From assembly GCA_963693365.1 (NCBI GenBank), contig CAVNZM010000008.1:1860001-1924000 (forward strand): a DNA stretch of 64,000 nt. The letters are read 5' to 3'. Below, one piece after another: positions 1-21,626 of the stretch; the stretch's first letter is position 1; the number at the start of each line of letters is the position of its first letter. The stretch is from Amoebidium appalachense (Eukaryota > Ichthyosporea). A program made the position numbers and the translations under genes. The notes under the pieces were generated by a model. That model made no database searches. It saw nothing but the letters and a program-made list of their open reading frames with translations, and was not told the origin of the DNA.

Positions 1-187
1 GCCCGTGCAAGGAACATCTAAATATATCAAAAACAGAAATACAAGAAGATAACCGATTAAAAGAGTTCAACCCATAGCTCCCTAAAGCACATCATGCGAG
101 CCTCTCGACCAATAATATCCAACCCATGCGAGCCCCTCGACCAATCATATCCAAGCAACACGAATAATCAGCCAATTGATCACATGA

Positions 188-9350
<9,163 letters not shown>

Positions 9351-10309
9351 CTGTACAACGCTCCTCCTGAGGGCAAAACTAGTCAATGAAAAACCCGGGT
9401 CTCTGCTGTACTTCGTCTATGCTTTAAGTTTCCGAGGTATACCTGCAAGGAGCCTCAGGTCATGTGTAAACGTTTGAGTATGTGAAAGAATGATGCCGGG
9501 CTGTGTAAAAGCTCGCTGTAAATTCTTAAGCCAGTGTTTGTTATGAGGGCATCCTACCATCTGAGCCAGCAGGAAGGAGGCAAAACGGAGTACATCTATG
9601 TTAGGTGTATGTAGAAAGTTGCCTATAAAATGACGAAGAAGAACCTCTGATGAATGACCTGGTTCACGGAAACTAGACGATCAAGAAGTCGAAAGAGAAA
9701 GAAAACTAAAAGTAGGGTTGACATGCGACAGCTATTAACATAGCAACATACATACAAGGCTTCTGCTTGTTTTGTGCTCCAACCTCGATGAGTCAGCAAC
9801 GGACGGGTTTCGTGTTGGGACTGCTATGCAAGAACACTAGAGAGGAAAAGGTCAGTCCAACCTCTTCATGTTTCTGTCTGAAGCCCAGCCTGCTCTGGAG
9901 TTCTGCGGAACCAGAAATTCTTCCGTTTATTTCTCTCATCTTCGTGTCAAACAAGTCATGCGCAAACGATGTAAATGAATCTCGAAAGCACCTGCTACAG
10001 GCCAACAAAGCCTTCAGCGTGACCGTTAACCCATAAACTCTGCAAACAACAAGCACAGATGGTTCAACGTTGGGCAAAACCCAGCAGCATCAGTAAACAT
10101 TTATCTAGCCCTATAGTTTCTACTTATTCATTCACCAGGAAAAATAAGAAAGTTTCCCACTGTGAATACTGCTGATTACATGCCGCGGGTGACTGTTTCA
10201 ACCCAACAAACTGCAGTGATAGCGCGGCCTGTCACAACTGTAGGCTAGTTGTTTGCTTTCTTTCACACAGCGGCTCAGTCCCGAAATCCGGTGCGTTATT
10301 TCAAGCGGA

Positions 10310-10434
10310 ATGATTGGTCGCCGCCAATTTTTGAGCCGCGTGTGATTGGTTAGTTTGTTGCCTCAATCAGAAGCCGCCCTTCTTGTCTTATTTGGCGCCA
10401 AAAAGACCAACAAGGTGCCTGTATATGATTGGTG
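10310..10434. promoter_or_regulatory. Cluster of three CCAAT-type boxes
   Basis: TGATTGG appears near 10311, 10343 and 10426, each in the same orientation (CCAAT on the minus strand). This suits a promoter for the minus-strand BTB-PHR gene about 1 kb away. Inference from motif only. Confidence 0.35.
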
Positions 10435-11007
10435 GAAGAACAGAAAATGCGCATTGGGATTTTTAATATTCTTTGTTGTAATACCATTGCAGCTCATAAT
10501 TATGTTCTGCTATATTCAAAAAAATAATAGGAAGTTATATTTATGGTTTTTTTTCTATATAAAGCAAGCAATCAGAAGCTCAACCCCAAATTCCATTTCA
10601 TAAAGCTCAACCTTTGAAATTTTGGCGACGACGGTCGGACAAGGTGACCTGTACTGTTGGATTGGTAAAATATCACGATCTAGTCAGTCGTCACACGATT
10701 TCTTCCGTTGAGTGAAGTAAATTCACCAAAGTTCATGTGACCCAAGCCCTAACTGGTGTAATTACGTTAGGGTACTTTGCCTTTTCACCTCTAGATTATA
10801 CAATAGAATGAAACAGCCAAAGTCCCTCAAAATTTTCTTCCTGCATAGTATTTAAATTATACTTGCTGCAGATACTTAGGAAAAGACTGTTCACTATGGT
10901 GACAGTCACATGACGTAACTGCTTTCACGTGAAACGTGACGTTCAACTGGTTTCATGATCGGATATCTTTCGGTGATGTTCACCCACATTTGGGTTGCAC
11001 CCTCGTT

Positions 11008-11008
<1 letters not shown>

Positions 11009-11060
<52 letters not shown>

Positions 11061-11114
11061 CCCAAAAATTTCGAGGTGGGAAGGGGGGGGGGGGGGGGGG
11101 GATTTTTTTTTTTT

Positions 11115-11156
<42 letters not shown>
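11009..11156. repeat. Composite C / G / T / G homopolymer block
   Basis: About 50 C, a short spacer, a G-run of about 19 (11083-11101), one A, a T-run of 22 (11103-11124) and a G-run of 32 (11125-11156). Confidence 0.9.
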
Positions 11157-11157
<1 letters not shown>

Positions 11158-11692
11158 ATCCGAGTCTGCAGTGTGCTTGCCATTAATTTACGGTGTCATT
11201 ATTAATAAAACAGCTGCAGCATGTGAAAGTGACCTGCAATCACTTCTACACATTATTATTATGGTATTTTGACTACGTAATGATATCATAGGTATTAAAA
11301 AGGCGAATGTCGCATGCATGGATGTATACGTAGTGTGTGCTTGACGTGTATGTGGTTGCGTGTGTGCATGTTCATGTGTGTGTGCCGTGTGTGTGCATTG
11401 AATGTGACAGCATACTCTACATACACCGTGACATTACAGTTAAACTGTAAGTAACATTACAATCATAAACTACCACTCTGACATGCTGAACATTACTGGA
11501 AGTTAAATGTTACAACTAACACCTAACAAACTGATTCTTAAGTTACTGTATTGACTAAGTCTTGGCATCATGATGCCAAATCCCATACTAATCGAACCTA
11601 CTAGACATGCCCTACGTTTGCCACCTGACCCCAAAGCAGCTGGCAGCCACAATAACAATTAGAAAAATAAAAAACTACGTGGAGGGATTGGC

Positions 11693-14344
11693 TCACTTCC
11701 ACCTATTATCCGTGACACTAAAACTGAGCAGGCGGATGCCAAAAGCGGTGACCAGAGCATACAACATGGCCTTGCACCTACAGCATTGCATGTAAGTATG
11801 ACACAGATGGGGAGGGATTGCTAAAGTCAGTTGACAGACGCTACATTGTGCACTGGCTATCGTGCTCGGGTATGTGTGATAATAACTGGGGTGGAACGCT
11901 TGCGGATGGTGCGGGTGCTGGCTAGGGGAAATCACCCCAGACTGTTGGGTGCTTTGGAATTCATCCGCCGAATCGGTTGACGAACTGGTGGGATCATGCT
12001 CCTGAGGGGCAACACCTGTGTTGGTGCTTGCACGTGAAAGGCCGCTGGGCTTGGCCTTCTTTGACGGGGCAGTCTGTGAATTACTCTGTGACTTCAGCCC
12101 ACGTTTCGTGTTTCGTGCTCTCTCGCTTGCTTTCTCCGTAACTGTCCTAGCAGCGGCTTCCTTAGCCCTCGCGATTTCCTCCCTCACCTCGGCGGCCACC
12201 TGACTACGCAAACGTCTTTCCTTCTCAATGTGTTCTATTTTTGACTTGATTTGTTTCAATGTTTTGGAAAGGATGGCATCCAGCCCCACACCCTCCTCGT
12301 TGCCCTCCAATGCTGCATGGTAATGTGCAAATATGTCCTCCTCTGTTGCCGGCAACTTTTGTTCCGCAAGCGAAATAACAATACTTTCAATCAACGCGGT
12401 CTCCGCATCCGACCATCTACCCGAACGTACCTCCTCGCCCACAGACACATAATACTCCAAACCATTCTGATCTGTGGTTCGTGTTTGCGTGAATCGTGCG
12501 CGCCGCCTTTGCGTTGGAACCGTGGCAGTGGCCTTGCCCCTGGTGGCTGTTGTGTTGGCCGTATGGGTGGTGTTGGACCCATCACCACTTCTCAGGGAAA
12601 GGTTCCCCCCTTCGCCGGATAAATGCAGCTGCATGGTAGACGGGCGACCTGGACGGTTTGGCTCTGGCCGCTGTCCATGACTGCATGTGTATGTGCGTTT
12701 GTGTGTGCGTGTGAATGCGCGCGCACGTGTACACATGTGTGTTTGTGTGTGCGTGCGCACACGTGCTCTGTGGGTGCGTGCGTGCGTGGATTCGTGCACC
12801 TGTGCATCTATCCACACACGTGTATGCATGGACCATGATGCGCGGATGCATTGTGTGTGTGTGTGTGTGTGTGTGTTGGGGGGGGGGGGGGGGGGGGGGG
12901 GGGGGAGGGGCTGTGTGTGTGCGTGCACACGTGCATGCGTGTGTGTGTTTAAGTTTGTGTATGGTGTGCGGGTGTGCAGGTGGTGAGCAGTGGGGAAGGT
13001 GGGGGGGGAGGAGGAGGGGTTAGACATCATGAAACGACGGATACAGGAGGGGGAGGGGATTGGGAGAGGGGGCTTTTCTTTCCCCTCCCGGGGGGGGGGG
13101 GGGGGGGGGGGGGGAGAGAGGGGGAAAGGGGGGGGGGGGGGGGGGGGGGGGGGGGGAATAAAGAGAGGGACAAGCAGAAATACCTGGATTTGGCCAAGTT
13201 AAGGTTTCGATTATAAAGTACCAAGTGTGGGCAAATAGAGGATGCAAAAGAAGAAAAGTAGCAAATGCATATCATACGGCTCACCTGTTGCCACAATTCT
13301 CACACCTGCATGCCTGGGTGCATGCCCGCTTGTTCTTTGCGCATATGCAACGCTCATGCCCATCGTATGCCTGCACTTTTCCCCCGCCGTTCTTAAAACC
13401 ACAAAAAAAACGTGTTCTATCCTTACTGTTTCTATTACAGCTGCAGCCCTTGGCGGGCAACCCACCGAACGTGTCAGTTGTGTTAGCGTTAGACGCCAAC
13501 TCCGTCGAGTTTTCCGTTTCAACTGAGTGTGATGTCTGTGTTTGGTTGTTGTCCGAGATTTTGTTCGCATGCGACAAGCGAGGTATTACCACTGAGTAAT
13601 GATCTGCTGCACCGTTAAGTGATACGGGTATGGCAATGTTGGGTTCGATGACGGTGGGTGGAGTGACCGCAACTACACCGTGATTGGCAATCGTGCTAAA
13701 AATGGTTATTGGTATGCGGAGTGCGTTGGCTAAGCCCAGCACCATCGCGTCACCGGCTGCAGAAGCAAAATGGGCGCGCCGAGGACAGCGGAAATCATCA
13801 GCTACGTATGCGAGGGTCACCCTTGAAAGGAATCCTTGGTATTCTGCTAGATTTCGCCGCCATTCGTTTACCATTAGTTCGCGTAGCCGTCCAATCGCCT
13901 CTATAGGCTCCATATTAGCTGTAAACCCCAATGTGTTGAGGTGTTCACGGGTAGCTACATGACCGCTTTGTAGATACTGATTGATATAATGCCACACCGA
14001 ATGAAACAAACAGTTGCCGTCAGCGGGTGTTTCCATAAGCTCCATTCTCCAGGCACCCAGAATTTGAAGAAGGCGTTGTTGCTGGACCTCAGGTGGCCCG
14101 GATATGTCCCTGTGTTGCACATCACAAGGAAGAATAAGCAAAGACAAGAAGTGGGAGGGTGACGTAGGGCAGTGGTGGTGGGGTGGGTGACAGTGGGGTG
14201 GGATGGGGGGGTGGGGGGGGGGGGGGGGGGGGGGGGGGGGGAAAGAGAGAGAAAGACAGATTATGGGGAAGGCGGAAAGGCCGAGGAGCAGAACAAGGGA
14301 AACCTTGGCGTGTGTGTGTGTGTGCGTGTGTGGGTGGGTTGGGG

Positions 14345-14379
<35 letters not shown>

Positions 14380-15426
14380 TTAGATTATTAACAATTCTAT
14401 AAGTGAATAAGAGTGTGTGCGCTCGTGGCTGCGAGGGAGGGTGCATGCGTGCATGCATGGGTGCGTTCGTGTGTGCAGGTGTGTGAAAGGGGAGGGGGTG
14501 TGTGTGTGGGGGGGAGGGGGTTAGGCACTCTGAAGGGGGCCGGGCAGGTGTAAGGGAGTACTGATGAAGGAGGGGCTATGAACGGGGGGGGGGGGGGGGG
14601 GGGGGGGGGGTAGATGCAGATGCTTTCAAATAGGTGGAAGAGAAGCAGGGAGCTTCCAAAAAGGTAGGATGGAAGATATAGGTATACTATTAGAGAATAA
14701 TGAGAATTAGGGGAGGTAAGAGGTAATGGAGGACTTGAAAAGGAGGGACGAATGGGCAGAGGCCCTCCTGAGGGGGGAGAGGGGGGGGGGAGGGGAACAG
14801 GACAGGCATAATAAGTGGGCCTGGGGAGGCAGGTTGTCTGACAAAAAACTGGTGTCACTTGGGTTGGAAGGAGAGATGGATTGATACGTGCAAGGAAGTA
14901 AGGAGGTGGAGCAGTTGGGAGGAAGAATTGTGGGAAGGAGGAGAGGGGGAGGGGGATGCAGAAAAGGGGGCGGGGGGGGGGGGGGGGGGGGGAGGGGGGA
15001 GGGGAAAGGGGGATGGGGGAAAGGGGAGGAGGCCCTGCAGGGAAAGGGGGGGAGAGGCGAGAGGGAGGAGCGGGGGGGCGTTGGAGGGGAAGGGGGGGGG
15101 GGGGGGGGGGTTCGGCAGGAAGCACCTGGCAAGCTGTATGTCTGCTGCCACGGCCTCGTCAAAGAACACTAGAGTGAAGAGCAGATGATCCGGGTCCTGT
15201 GCTGCTAAAGCAAACCCTTCGGAGCTGTGCACAGACCCAATCAGCTTGCGCATCGCACGCCGGGCGTTAAGCTTGCGGCCTGCTAGGCGCACACATGTTG
15301 ACACGTTGAATGAACCGGGGCTCTCGTCACTTGACCCCTCATCGTCATCGTCAGAGCCATCACTGTCGAAAGACCCAACCTCCATACCACACTCAGGCAA
15401 GGAACGGTTGCCATTATTGCCATAAG
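11693..15426 (-). CDS. OTU protease / CXC-like / SANT-like protein
   Basis: Exons seen in transcript order: 15426-15126, 14109-13285, 12680-11693; phases match at both junctions and the upstream start is unknown. The 15.1 kb exon codes an acidic stretch (DSDGSDDDDE) and a helical region of unknown kind. The middle exon codes an OTU cysteine protease: the nucleophile is in DGNCLFHSV near 14011 and the histidine in DHYSVV near 13600. It ends with a Cys-rich stretch (GCSCN, then CICAKNKRAC and CRCENCGN) like CXC/tesmin motifs. The last exon codes a SANT/Myb-like segment (GRWSDAETALIESIV), a basic coiled region, and CSVC...CCRC, which may bind zinc. OTU domains cleave ubiquitin chains, but OTU plus CXC motifs also occur in transposable-element proteins. 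I cannot tell a host gene from a domesticated or live element. Linking the 15.1 kb exon is less sure than linking the other two. Confidence 0.7.
12681..13284. repeat. Intron of the OTU gene
   Basis: GT-rich and mixed GTGC DNA at 12685-12990, including a (GT)n plus G-run at 12852-12905, then G-runs near 13090-13114 and 13129-13156. Beside the OTU exon the donor is GTGAGC (minus strand, ending at 13284); beside the SANT exon the acceptor is ACATGCAG. Confidence 0.85.
14110..15125. repeat. Putative intron of the OTU gene, G-rich
   Basis: G-runs at about 14212-14240, 14348-14377 and 14586-14610, then G/GA-rich DNA from 14760 to 15110. Minus-strand acceptor CAACACAG lies at its OTU side. Confidence 0.75.
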
Positions 15427-15968
15427 CTGCAGAGTGAACACAAAGACAGGGTGAGAGAATAGCTGGTCAATGGTTGCCAGGTCTATAAAGAACCCACTCC
15501 CAACCGAATCCCCCATCCAACCCCCCCCCCCCCCCCCCCCCCCCCCCCACACACACACACAACATACATACACACACACATACACACACACACCGCCCAC
15601 ACCCTCCCCACCCCCCCTCTTGCTCTCGGCCCCCCCCCCCTGCCTAATTCTCCACTTCCCCCTTCTCCCTCTCCGTCCCACCCTCCCGCCCTTCCTCTTT
15701 ACCGACTGCCCTCCTCTCTTTGCCCCTCTCTTTCTGTCTTTTCCGCCATCCCTCCCTCTACCCTTTCTCCCCCTCCCTCCTTCCCTCCAACCCTCCCACC
15801 CACCCATCCTTCCCTCCCTTTCTCCCTACCCTGACCTCTCCCCCTTCCCCCCTCCCCTGTCTTTAACATACACACACAGGCACACACATACACGCCCCCC
15901 CCCCCCCCCCCCCCCCCCTCTCCCCTTCTCTGTACCCACCCACCCACCCACCCACATTACACACACAA

Positions 15969-16015
<47 letters not shown>

Positions 16016-16578
16016 CAACACACACACACACTCACTACACACACACAGGCACATACACACACAGACAAGCACACACCCACAGGCATACACCGTGACACAC
16101 AGAAACTCTCTACCCACTATCCTGTACTGCCTCTTGACTAATTGTATGCTTAAAGGGGAAGGGAGGGAAGGGGGAAAAGCGGAGGAGTGGGCTTTAAGTG
16201 GGTACACTGCACAGAATGGTCACACAAAACATATGGAACACGTTGCCACACATACCCTATCGGGTGATAGCAACATATAAGAGGCAAGCCAAAGCAGAAA
16301 AGGCAGCATGCCATGCCAAACAGATCATGGGAGAGGCACAAAGGTCCATAAGATTAAGTGCAAGGGAAGGCCTGAGCGGTGAAGGCATTGGTATCCACAA
16401 GATGCAAAAGGACACACCTAACGTATTACATAAAAAACAACTTCTAAAACGGAGGAACCACCTGTAAGGCCCAGAACAGAGAGACAGGGGAGGGGAGAGA
16501 AAAAGTGGAAAAGAGGCAGGGGGTGGTGGGGAGAGAGGGGGGGAGGGGGGGGGGGGGGGGGGGAAGGGGGGGAATCAC
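15427..16578. repeat. C/CT/CA-rich stretch between exons
   Basis: C-run at about 15521-15548, C/T-rich DNA to 15865, C-run at 15896-15918, (CA)n at 15970-16012, and G-rich DNA at 16520-16570. Unique DNA at 16140-16460 shows no supported exon, but phase suggests an exon is missing between 16579 and 15426 if they share a gene. Confidence 0.75.
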
Positions 16579-16932
16579 CTGATGGACTCCCTCCGCTGTA
16601 GATGCATCTATCCGGCCGCCATGACGGGTTTGATGCCACACCCAATCCCTGAGGAAGGGCTGGGGAGGGCACGTGCCAGCTTCGACAGAGTCCTCATGAT
16701 CCGCTATGCAATAATCAATGTACCGTGCAACGAATGGCTGTTCCAGCTTGGCATGATCTTTAGACCAAGATTTGTTTTCCTTAATGACTTTTTTGTTCAC
16801 CCCATCTGGGTTGTTTGTTGAACCCGCTGCAGCCAAAAGACAAAAGGCGAGGATAACATGAACGAGAATCCTCAGCAAAGCCCAATGGCCTTGCCCACGT
16901 CCAATGCGGACGCGAGCATGTTTGTAACCCAT
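16579..16932 (-). CDS. Exon with N-terminal signal anchor, unknown protein
   Basis: Open from ATG at 16932 to a donor (CATCAG then GTGATT) after 118 codons. A basic start is followed by a hydrophobic segment at about residues 18-37 (ALLRILVHVILAFCLLAAAG), as in a signal peptide or type II anchor. The rest is hydrophilic (KSWSKDHAKLEQ, FLRDWVWHQTRHGG) and unrecognised. A good acceptor (TTTTGTCTTTTGGCTGCAG) lies inside the hydrophobic segment, so the membrane part might instead be intron. The donor is phase 0 while the next exon found downstream (15426) needs phase 1, so a direct join is not possible. Confidence 0.5.
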
Positions 16933-17626
16933 GCTCACACAAAATATGTACTGTCAGTTATGATCGAGCATTAAAGGGTGTTGTCTGTTTTTATTATTTT
17001 TATATGAGCCTACTGCAATATGGCTGTGTCACACCTGTCAACTGCCAGTCCAGGCTGTGACTGCCCGTTCAAGTACGCCACCACCTGCACGTGGTTGACG
17101 TGGTCTTGCTTAGCCCGCCTTTCGAGTTTATTCCTCGAATCAGACGCCACCAACGATGAGCCACAAAAACGGGTCAGAAAACGGGTCAGGAACGATTCGA
17201 GCTGATTCGACCCATAATAGTTCGAACCGACCCATTTATGCCCCAAATAAATTTGGCACCAAATAATTTGGCACGAACCTGGTGACGTAAAATGTGGCAC
17301 GAATTTATTTGGCACCAGCCCGCTAGCGGAGCACATCCAGGGGTATCCCCAAGCTCCTGTCGGTGCCTGGGCGACATCCTGCCCCATTTTCACCGTTTTG
17401 CAGGCTCGTGCCAAATAAATTTCGTGCCAAATATTACGTCACACCCTAGGAGCTTGGGAATTGAGGGTAGCACCCACATTTGGTTGCTATATTCCATTTT
17501 TGGCTAAACAAAACGCGTTTCGATTCGATTAAAAACTCGATCTGACGCGATTCAACGGCATCGATCTCATCATCTGGATTGCAGCTGATATTGCAGCCAG
17601 CTGCTAGCTAGCTGCTGCCGGTGCAG

Positions 17627-17687
<61 letters not shown>

Positions 17688-17771
17688 AAAACAAAAGAGA
17701 GTCAAGTCAGATGAGCCGCAGTATCTTTTGGGACCTTTACTGAAAGTTAGTGCCTGTGGATAATTGCAGAG
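16933..17771. other. Intergenic DNA with a foldback element and (GA)n
   Basis: Contains the inverted-repeat element listed separately and (GA)n at about 17627-17683. No coding signal. Confidence 0.6.
17281..17445. mobile_element. Short foldback (MITE-like) element
   Basis: The left arm, 17281-17320 (GGTGACGTAA to CACCAGCC), matches the reverse complement of the right arm, 17403-17445, over about 40 bp with a few indels. The internal word TTATTTGGCACGA recurs, and a degenerate extra copy lies at 17241-17280. A second inverted pair, CCCAAGCTCCT at 17348-17358 and AGGAGCTTGGG at 17448-17458, interlocks with the first. No ORF inside. Confidence 0.6.
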
Positions 17772-18102
17772 ATGACTACGCCTGGACTCTGTGCGGCGAA
17801 GGGGTTACTCGCCTCTTCAGCATTGGCTGTGGCCGCCGGACAGCGCCTTGCACCGGTCATGTATGCATCCCCCCCCCTCCCCCCCCTCCCCTCCCCCCCC
17901 CCATCCCCCCCAACACCCTTTGGAACCTCCACACTTGCACACTTGCACACAGTTGCCTCTCTCCCTCTCTCTCCCTATCCCCCCCCCCCCCATTCTCTTC
18001 CTCCCCCTCCCCCCCCCCCCCCCCCCCTCTCTCCTTCTCCCTCTCTCCCTCCCTCTCTCCCTCACTCCCTCCCTCCCTCCCTCCCTCCCTCCCCCTCCCA
18101 CC

Positions 18103-18166
<64 letters not shown>

Positions 18167-18183
18167 CCCCCCCCTCTCTCTCG

Positions 18184-18216
<33 letters not shown>

Positions 18217-18777
18217 CCCCTCTCCCCCTCCCTCCCCCCTCCCTTCCTCCCTCTCGCTGTCTCTTTCTCTCCCCTCCCCCCCCCCCCCCCCCCTTCTTCT
18301 TCTCTCTCTCTCTCCTTCTCCCTCTTTTCCTCTCCCCCCTCCACCCCCCCCTCTATCTCTTCCTCTTGCTTTTGCTCTCTCTCTTTCCCTCCGCCCCCCC
18401 TCCCACCCTTCCCCTCCTACCTCTCTCTCCCTCTCTTCCTTTCCCTCTCCCTCCCTCCCCCTGTCCCCTCTCTCTCACTCAGACACACACACACAAACAC
18501 ACAGACACACACACATCCTCTTTCTCCCCTTTCCCCCCTCTCTCTTCTTGTTTCTCCCCCTCTCCCTCTCCCCGAAGCTCTCTTTTTCTCTCCGCCCTTT
18601 CTCCCTCACGCTCTCCCTCTCTCTCTCTCTCCCCGGAGGCCCTCTCTCCCCCTCTTCTTCCCCCTTTCCTCCCCCCTTCTCCCTCCCTGTCCCTCCCTCC
18701 CTCCGCCCTCCCTCCCCCCCCCTTTCCCTCCGTCCCCCCTTCCTTCCGTCCCTCCCTCCATCGCTCCCTCCCCCCCC

Positions 18778-18832
<55 letters not shown>

Positions 18833-18898
18833 CCCCCGGCCCCCCGCTCCCCCGTCTCTTGCCACCCTCTGTCTTGCGTTACTCTTTTTCCTTCCTAG

Positions 18899-18935
<37 letters not shown>

Positions 18936-19813
18936 ACCCACCCTCGTCTCGTGCACGCAGGCATCTGCGTCCATCTATGTTTTGGCGCTGTTCCAGCCTG
19001 TCATAATTAGTTTTTCACGCTCATTTTTTCCCCGCATACTTTAGTTCACTGGTTAGGCTCCCTCTTTCTTGCTCCCCCCCCCCCCCCCCCCCCAAACCCC
19101 CCCCCACCCCAACCCCCGCCCCTGCCCCCGCCCCCGCACCCCACCGCCCAACCGATTCCTCTTTCTGTCGCCCCCCATCTCTCACCCTGTTTCCCACTCT
19201 CTTCTTCGTCTCTCCCTTCCTCCCTCCCGCCCTATGTCTCGTCCCCTCCCCCCCCCCCCCCCCCCATCCTTTTCCGCTGTTGCATCCAACCCCACACATC
19301 TTCCTCTCTTGTACATGGCTTCCCAGCACCGTCAGCTTAACTATCAATTGAATGCCCTTGCATGCTTTTGGCCCTTACATGTGGTCACTTCTCTGCCTCT
19401 GTTCTATCGGTTTTCCTCCTCTTTGTTGAATCCATCTGCCTTGCCAACGATTCAGCCTCCCCCTTCTCCCCCCTCCCCACCGCCCTCTCTTTCCTTTCTC
19501 TTTCCATTTCCTTGCTTGGCTTCGCTTTGTTTCCTGTTTGTCCTCCCTTGCTTTTTCTTTTCAGTCTCCTGTTTCGGCCCCCCCCCTCCCCCCCCCCCCC
19601 CCCCCCCCCAACACACACACACACACAGTTAGCTCTATCCCCTTCTTCCTGTGCCATCCCCCCCCCCCCCCCCCCCCCCCCTGCTCTCCCGCCCCTTCTC
19701 CCCTTCCCCTTCTTTTCCTTTGATCCCTCCACCCCCTCTATCCCCACTGTTTGTGAACGTCTACTATGTTTGCTCGCCTTTTGCCACATACACATGTGGG
19801 AGGGTGGGCAGAT

Positions 19814-19854
<41 letters not shown>

Positions 19855-20419
19855 GTGGTGGTGAGGGGCGGGTAGGGGGGAGGGGGGGGGAGGGGGAGTG
19901 TGAGGGAGGGGGGGAGGGGGTGGAGGGGAGGGGGGAAGGGGGAGGGGGAGGGAGCAAGGGTGGGTTTTAGAGAAGATACCTGGTGCTTCGTCAATCCCTT
20001 TTTCCCCATTGATTTCCTCATTACGGTTTGCAGTTTCAGTCTTTCCTTGGTCACTTAGTTTTACTATTCCCCCCCCCCCCCCCCCCCCCCCGCGTCCCCC
20101 TGCCCCCCCCCCTCTCCCCCCCCCCCCCCCCCCCTACACACACACGCACACACACACACACACACACGGACTGATGTTTGCACCTCCACCTCAGGCCCCT
20201 GCCTTTGCGTGCCGTCATCAGAGAGGTGGACTTGGTGCACGATGTACTGTTTCCCGGCCCCATTGATTCTGTTCAGCTGACTCCAGGTAAAAATTGCCCC
20301 CCCCCCCCCCCCCCGCCTTTCCCTTCCCCCCCCGTCCCTAATGACTTCCCATTCCACAAACTTACAAGTCACTACTGTGACTACCCTCACTACAACACAT
20401 GCACATACACACATACACA

Positions 20420-20468
<49 letters not shown>

Positions 20469-20741
20469 CACATGTGTTCCTCCTCTGTATCGAAAGGTAA
20501 ATCTGCACACAAGAGAGGGGCATTTTACTACACACACAGGAGGCAAAGAGATAGTTGGGCCTAGAGGGCCTACGTGGGAATGAAAGAGGAATTAGAAACA
20601 CCTCTCTTCCCGCAAGAAACACACACACATCCCCGCGCACACATACGCACACACGCGTGCCCGCGCGCGCACACACACACACACACACGCACCCACATGC
20701 ACACGCGCACGCGCACACACACACACACACATGCACACGCG

Positions 20742-20824
<83 letters not shown>

Positions 20825-20866
20825 CCACACACACACACCCCTGCCCTTGTGAAGGCCTTCTTCTGA
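17772..20866 (+). CDS. Poorly resolved gene, two supported exons
   Basis: A likely first exon starts at ATG 17772 and codes an Ala-rich, weakly basic start (CAAKGLLASSALAVAAGQRL) that could be a mitochondrial presequence or signal; its donor is at 17856 or 17861. A clear internal exon is 20195-20286: acceptor CCACCTCAG, donor GTAAAA, 30 codons including RAVIREVDLVHDVLFPGPID. A possible exon begins at 18961 after CACGCAG. An open end reading ALVKAFF stops at 20864-20866. The family is not recognised and the exon chain is incomplete, so the joins and the extent are inference. Confidence 0.4.
17870..18955. repeat. One-kilobase CT/C-rich tract
   Basis: Almost pure pyrimidine on the plus strand, with (CT)n at 18113-18163, a C-run of about 50 at 18781-18831 and another at 18900-18931. 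All three plus frames stay open across it as Pro/Ser/Leu repeats, which is a composition effect. Confidence 0.92.
19071..20194. repeat. C-rich runs and (GT)n between exons
   Basis: C-rich DNA at 19071-19265, C-runs near 19590-19609 and 19660-19681, (GT)n at 19815-19850, G-rich DNA to 19955, C-runs at 20070-20135 and (CA)n to 20167. Confidence 0.8.
20287..20835. repeat. CA-repeat-rich intron or 3' region
   Basis: C-run near 20298-20314, (CA)n at about 20420-20467, mixed CA/CG DNA at 20620-20745 and (CA)n at 20746-20822. About 130 bp of unique DNA lies at 20470-20600. Confidence 0.8.
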
Positions 20867-21031
20867 TGCCAGCATATACAGGATAGTACCGAAAGAACCC
20901 AGTTAGACTGCTCGCAGACGGATTTGCAAATGAATGTGATTTAGAGCAGAGAAAGGATTTCTCTCTGCCGTTTCCTTTTCTTTACTCTTCTTTCTTTTTT
21001 GGTTTTTTCTTTCTTACACTTTTTTTTTTTT

Positions 21032-21062
<31 letters not shown>

Positions 21063-21095
21063 GGGGAAGGGAGGGGGGGGGGGGGGGGGAGGGGG

Positions 21096-21136
<41 letters not shown>

Positions 21137-21300
21137 GGGATCTTTTGGGATCTTTTGACCCATGGTTCTAAAAGGCTGGGGAAATAGGCGGGCGACAGGT
21201 TGGGGGTGGCAAGGTGGAGAGTGGGGGGCAGGGAAGGGTTTATGCACTAACCGATCAAAACGGGTGTTGCGTGAACAGGGGCACTGGAGGCTGCACGTGC

Positions 21301-21400
21301 ATTGGTTAAAGAACGAACAAACACCATCAGAATACACCATATATAGAAGAATTGGTTAGAGAACGAACAAACACCATCAGAACACACCTTATATAGAAAT
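21301..21400. repeat. 50-bp tandem duplication
   Basis: Units 21301-21350 and 21351-21400 both begin ATTGGTTA and share GAACGAACAAACACCATCAG; they differ at only a few positions. Confidence 0.9.
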
Positions 21401-21626
21401 ACTTGCCTTATATGGCTAGGTGCAAACAGGTTGAGCGTTTAAAGGAGGGCTTTGAAAGTTCTGATTTGTTTTTTTTTTTTAGCTTCAACGGGGTAGATAG
21501 AGAGTTGAGTCACATTAGAATGGCATTAACATGATTTAAGGAGAAAGGGCTTAATGAGACTACGTACCCCGTCTTAGATTAGATTGCTATGGTATGATTG
21601 CTAGATTGCTATGGTATGTGACGTTG

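Larger units (their letters stand above)
9351..11692. other. Intergenic DNA, mostly unique sequence
   Basis: Lies upstream of the BTB-PHR gene and downstream of the OTU gene, so it should hold the BTB-PHR promoter and first exon. A minus-strand open frame at 9793-10077 has a Met and could be part of that exon, but I found no donor matching the phase required at 9350. Composition is balanced, unlike the introns, except for the composite run at 11009-11156. The section from 11160 to 11690 shows no coding signal. Confidence 0.6.

Noticed and set aside
17750-19044. Pro/Ser/Leu-rich plus-strand frames of about 400 residues
   Set aside because: They exist in all three plus frames at once because the DNA is nearly pure pyrimidine; only the first exon at 17772 is kept as a candidate.
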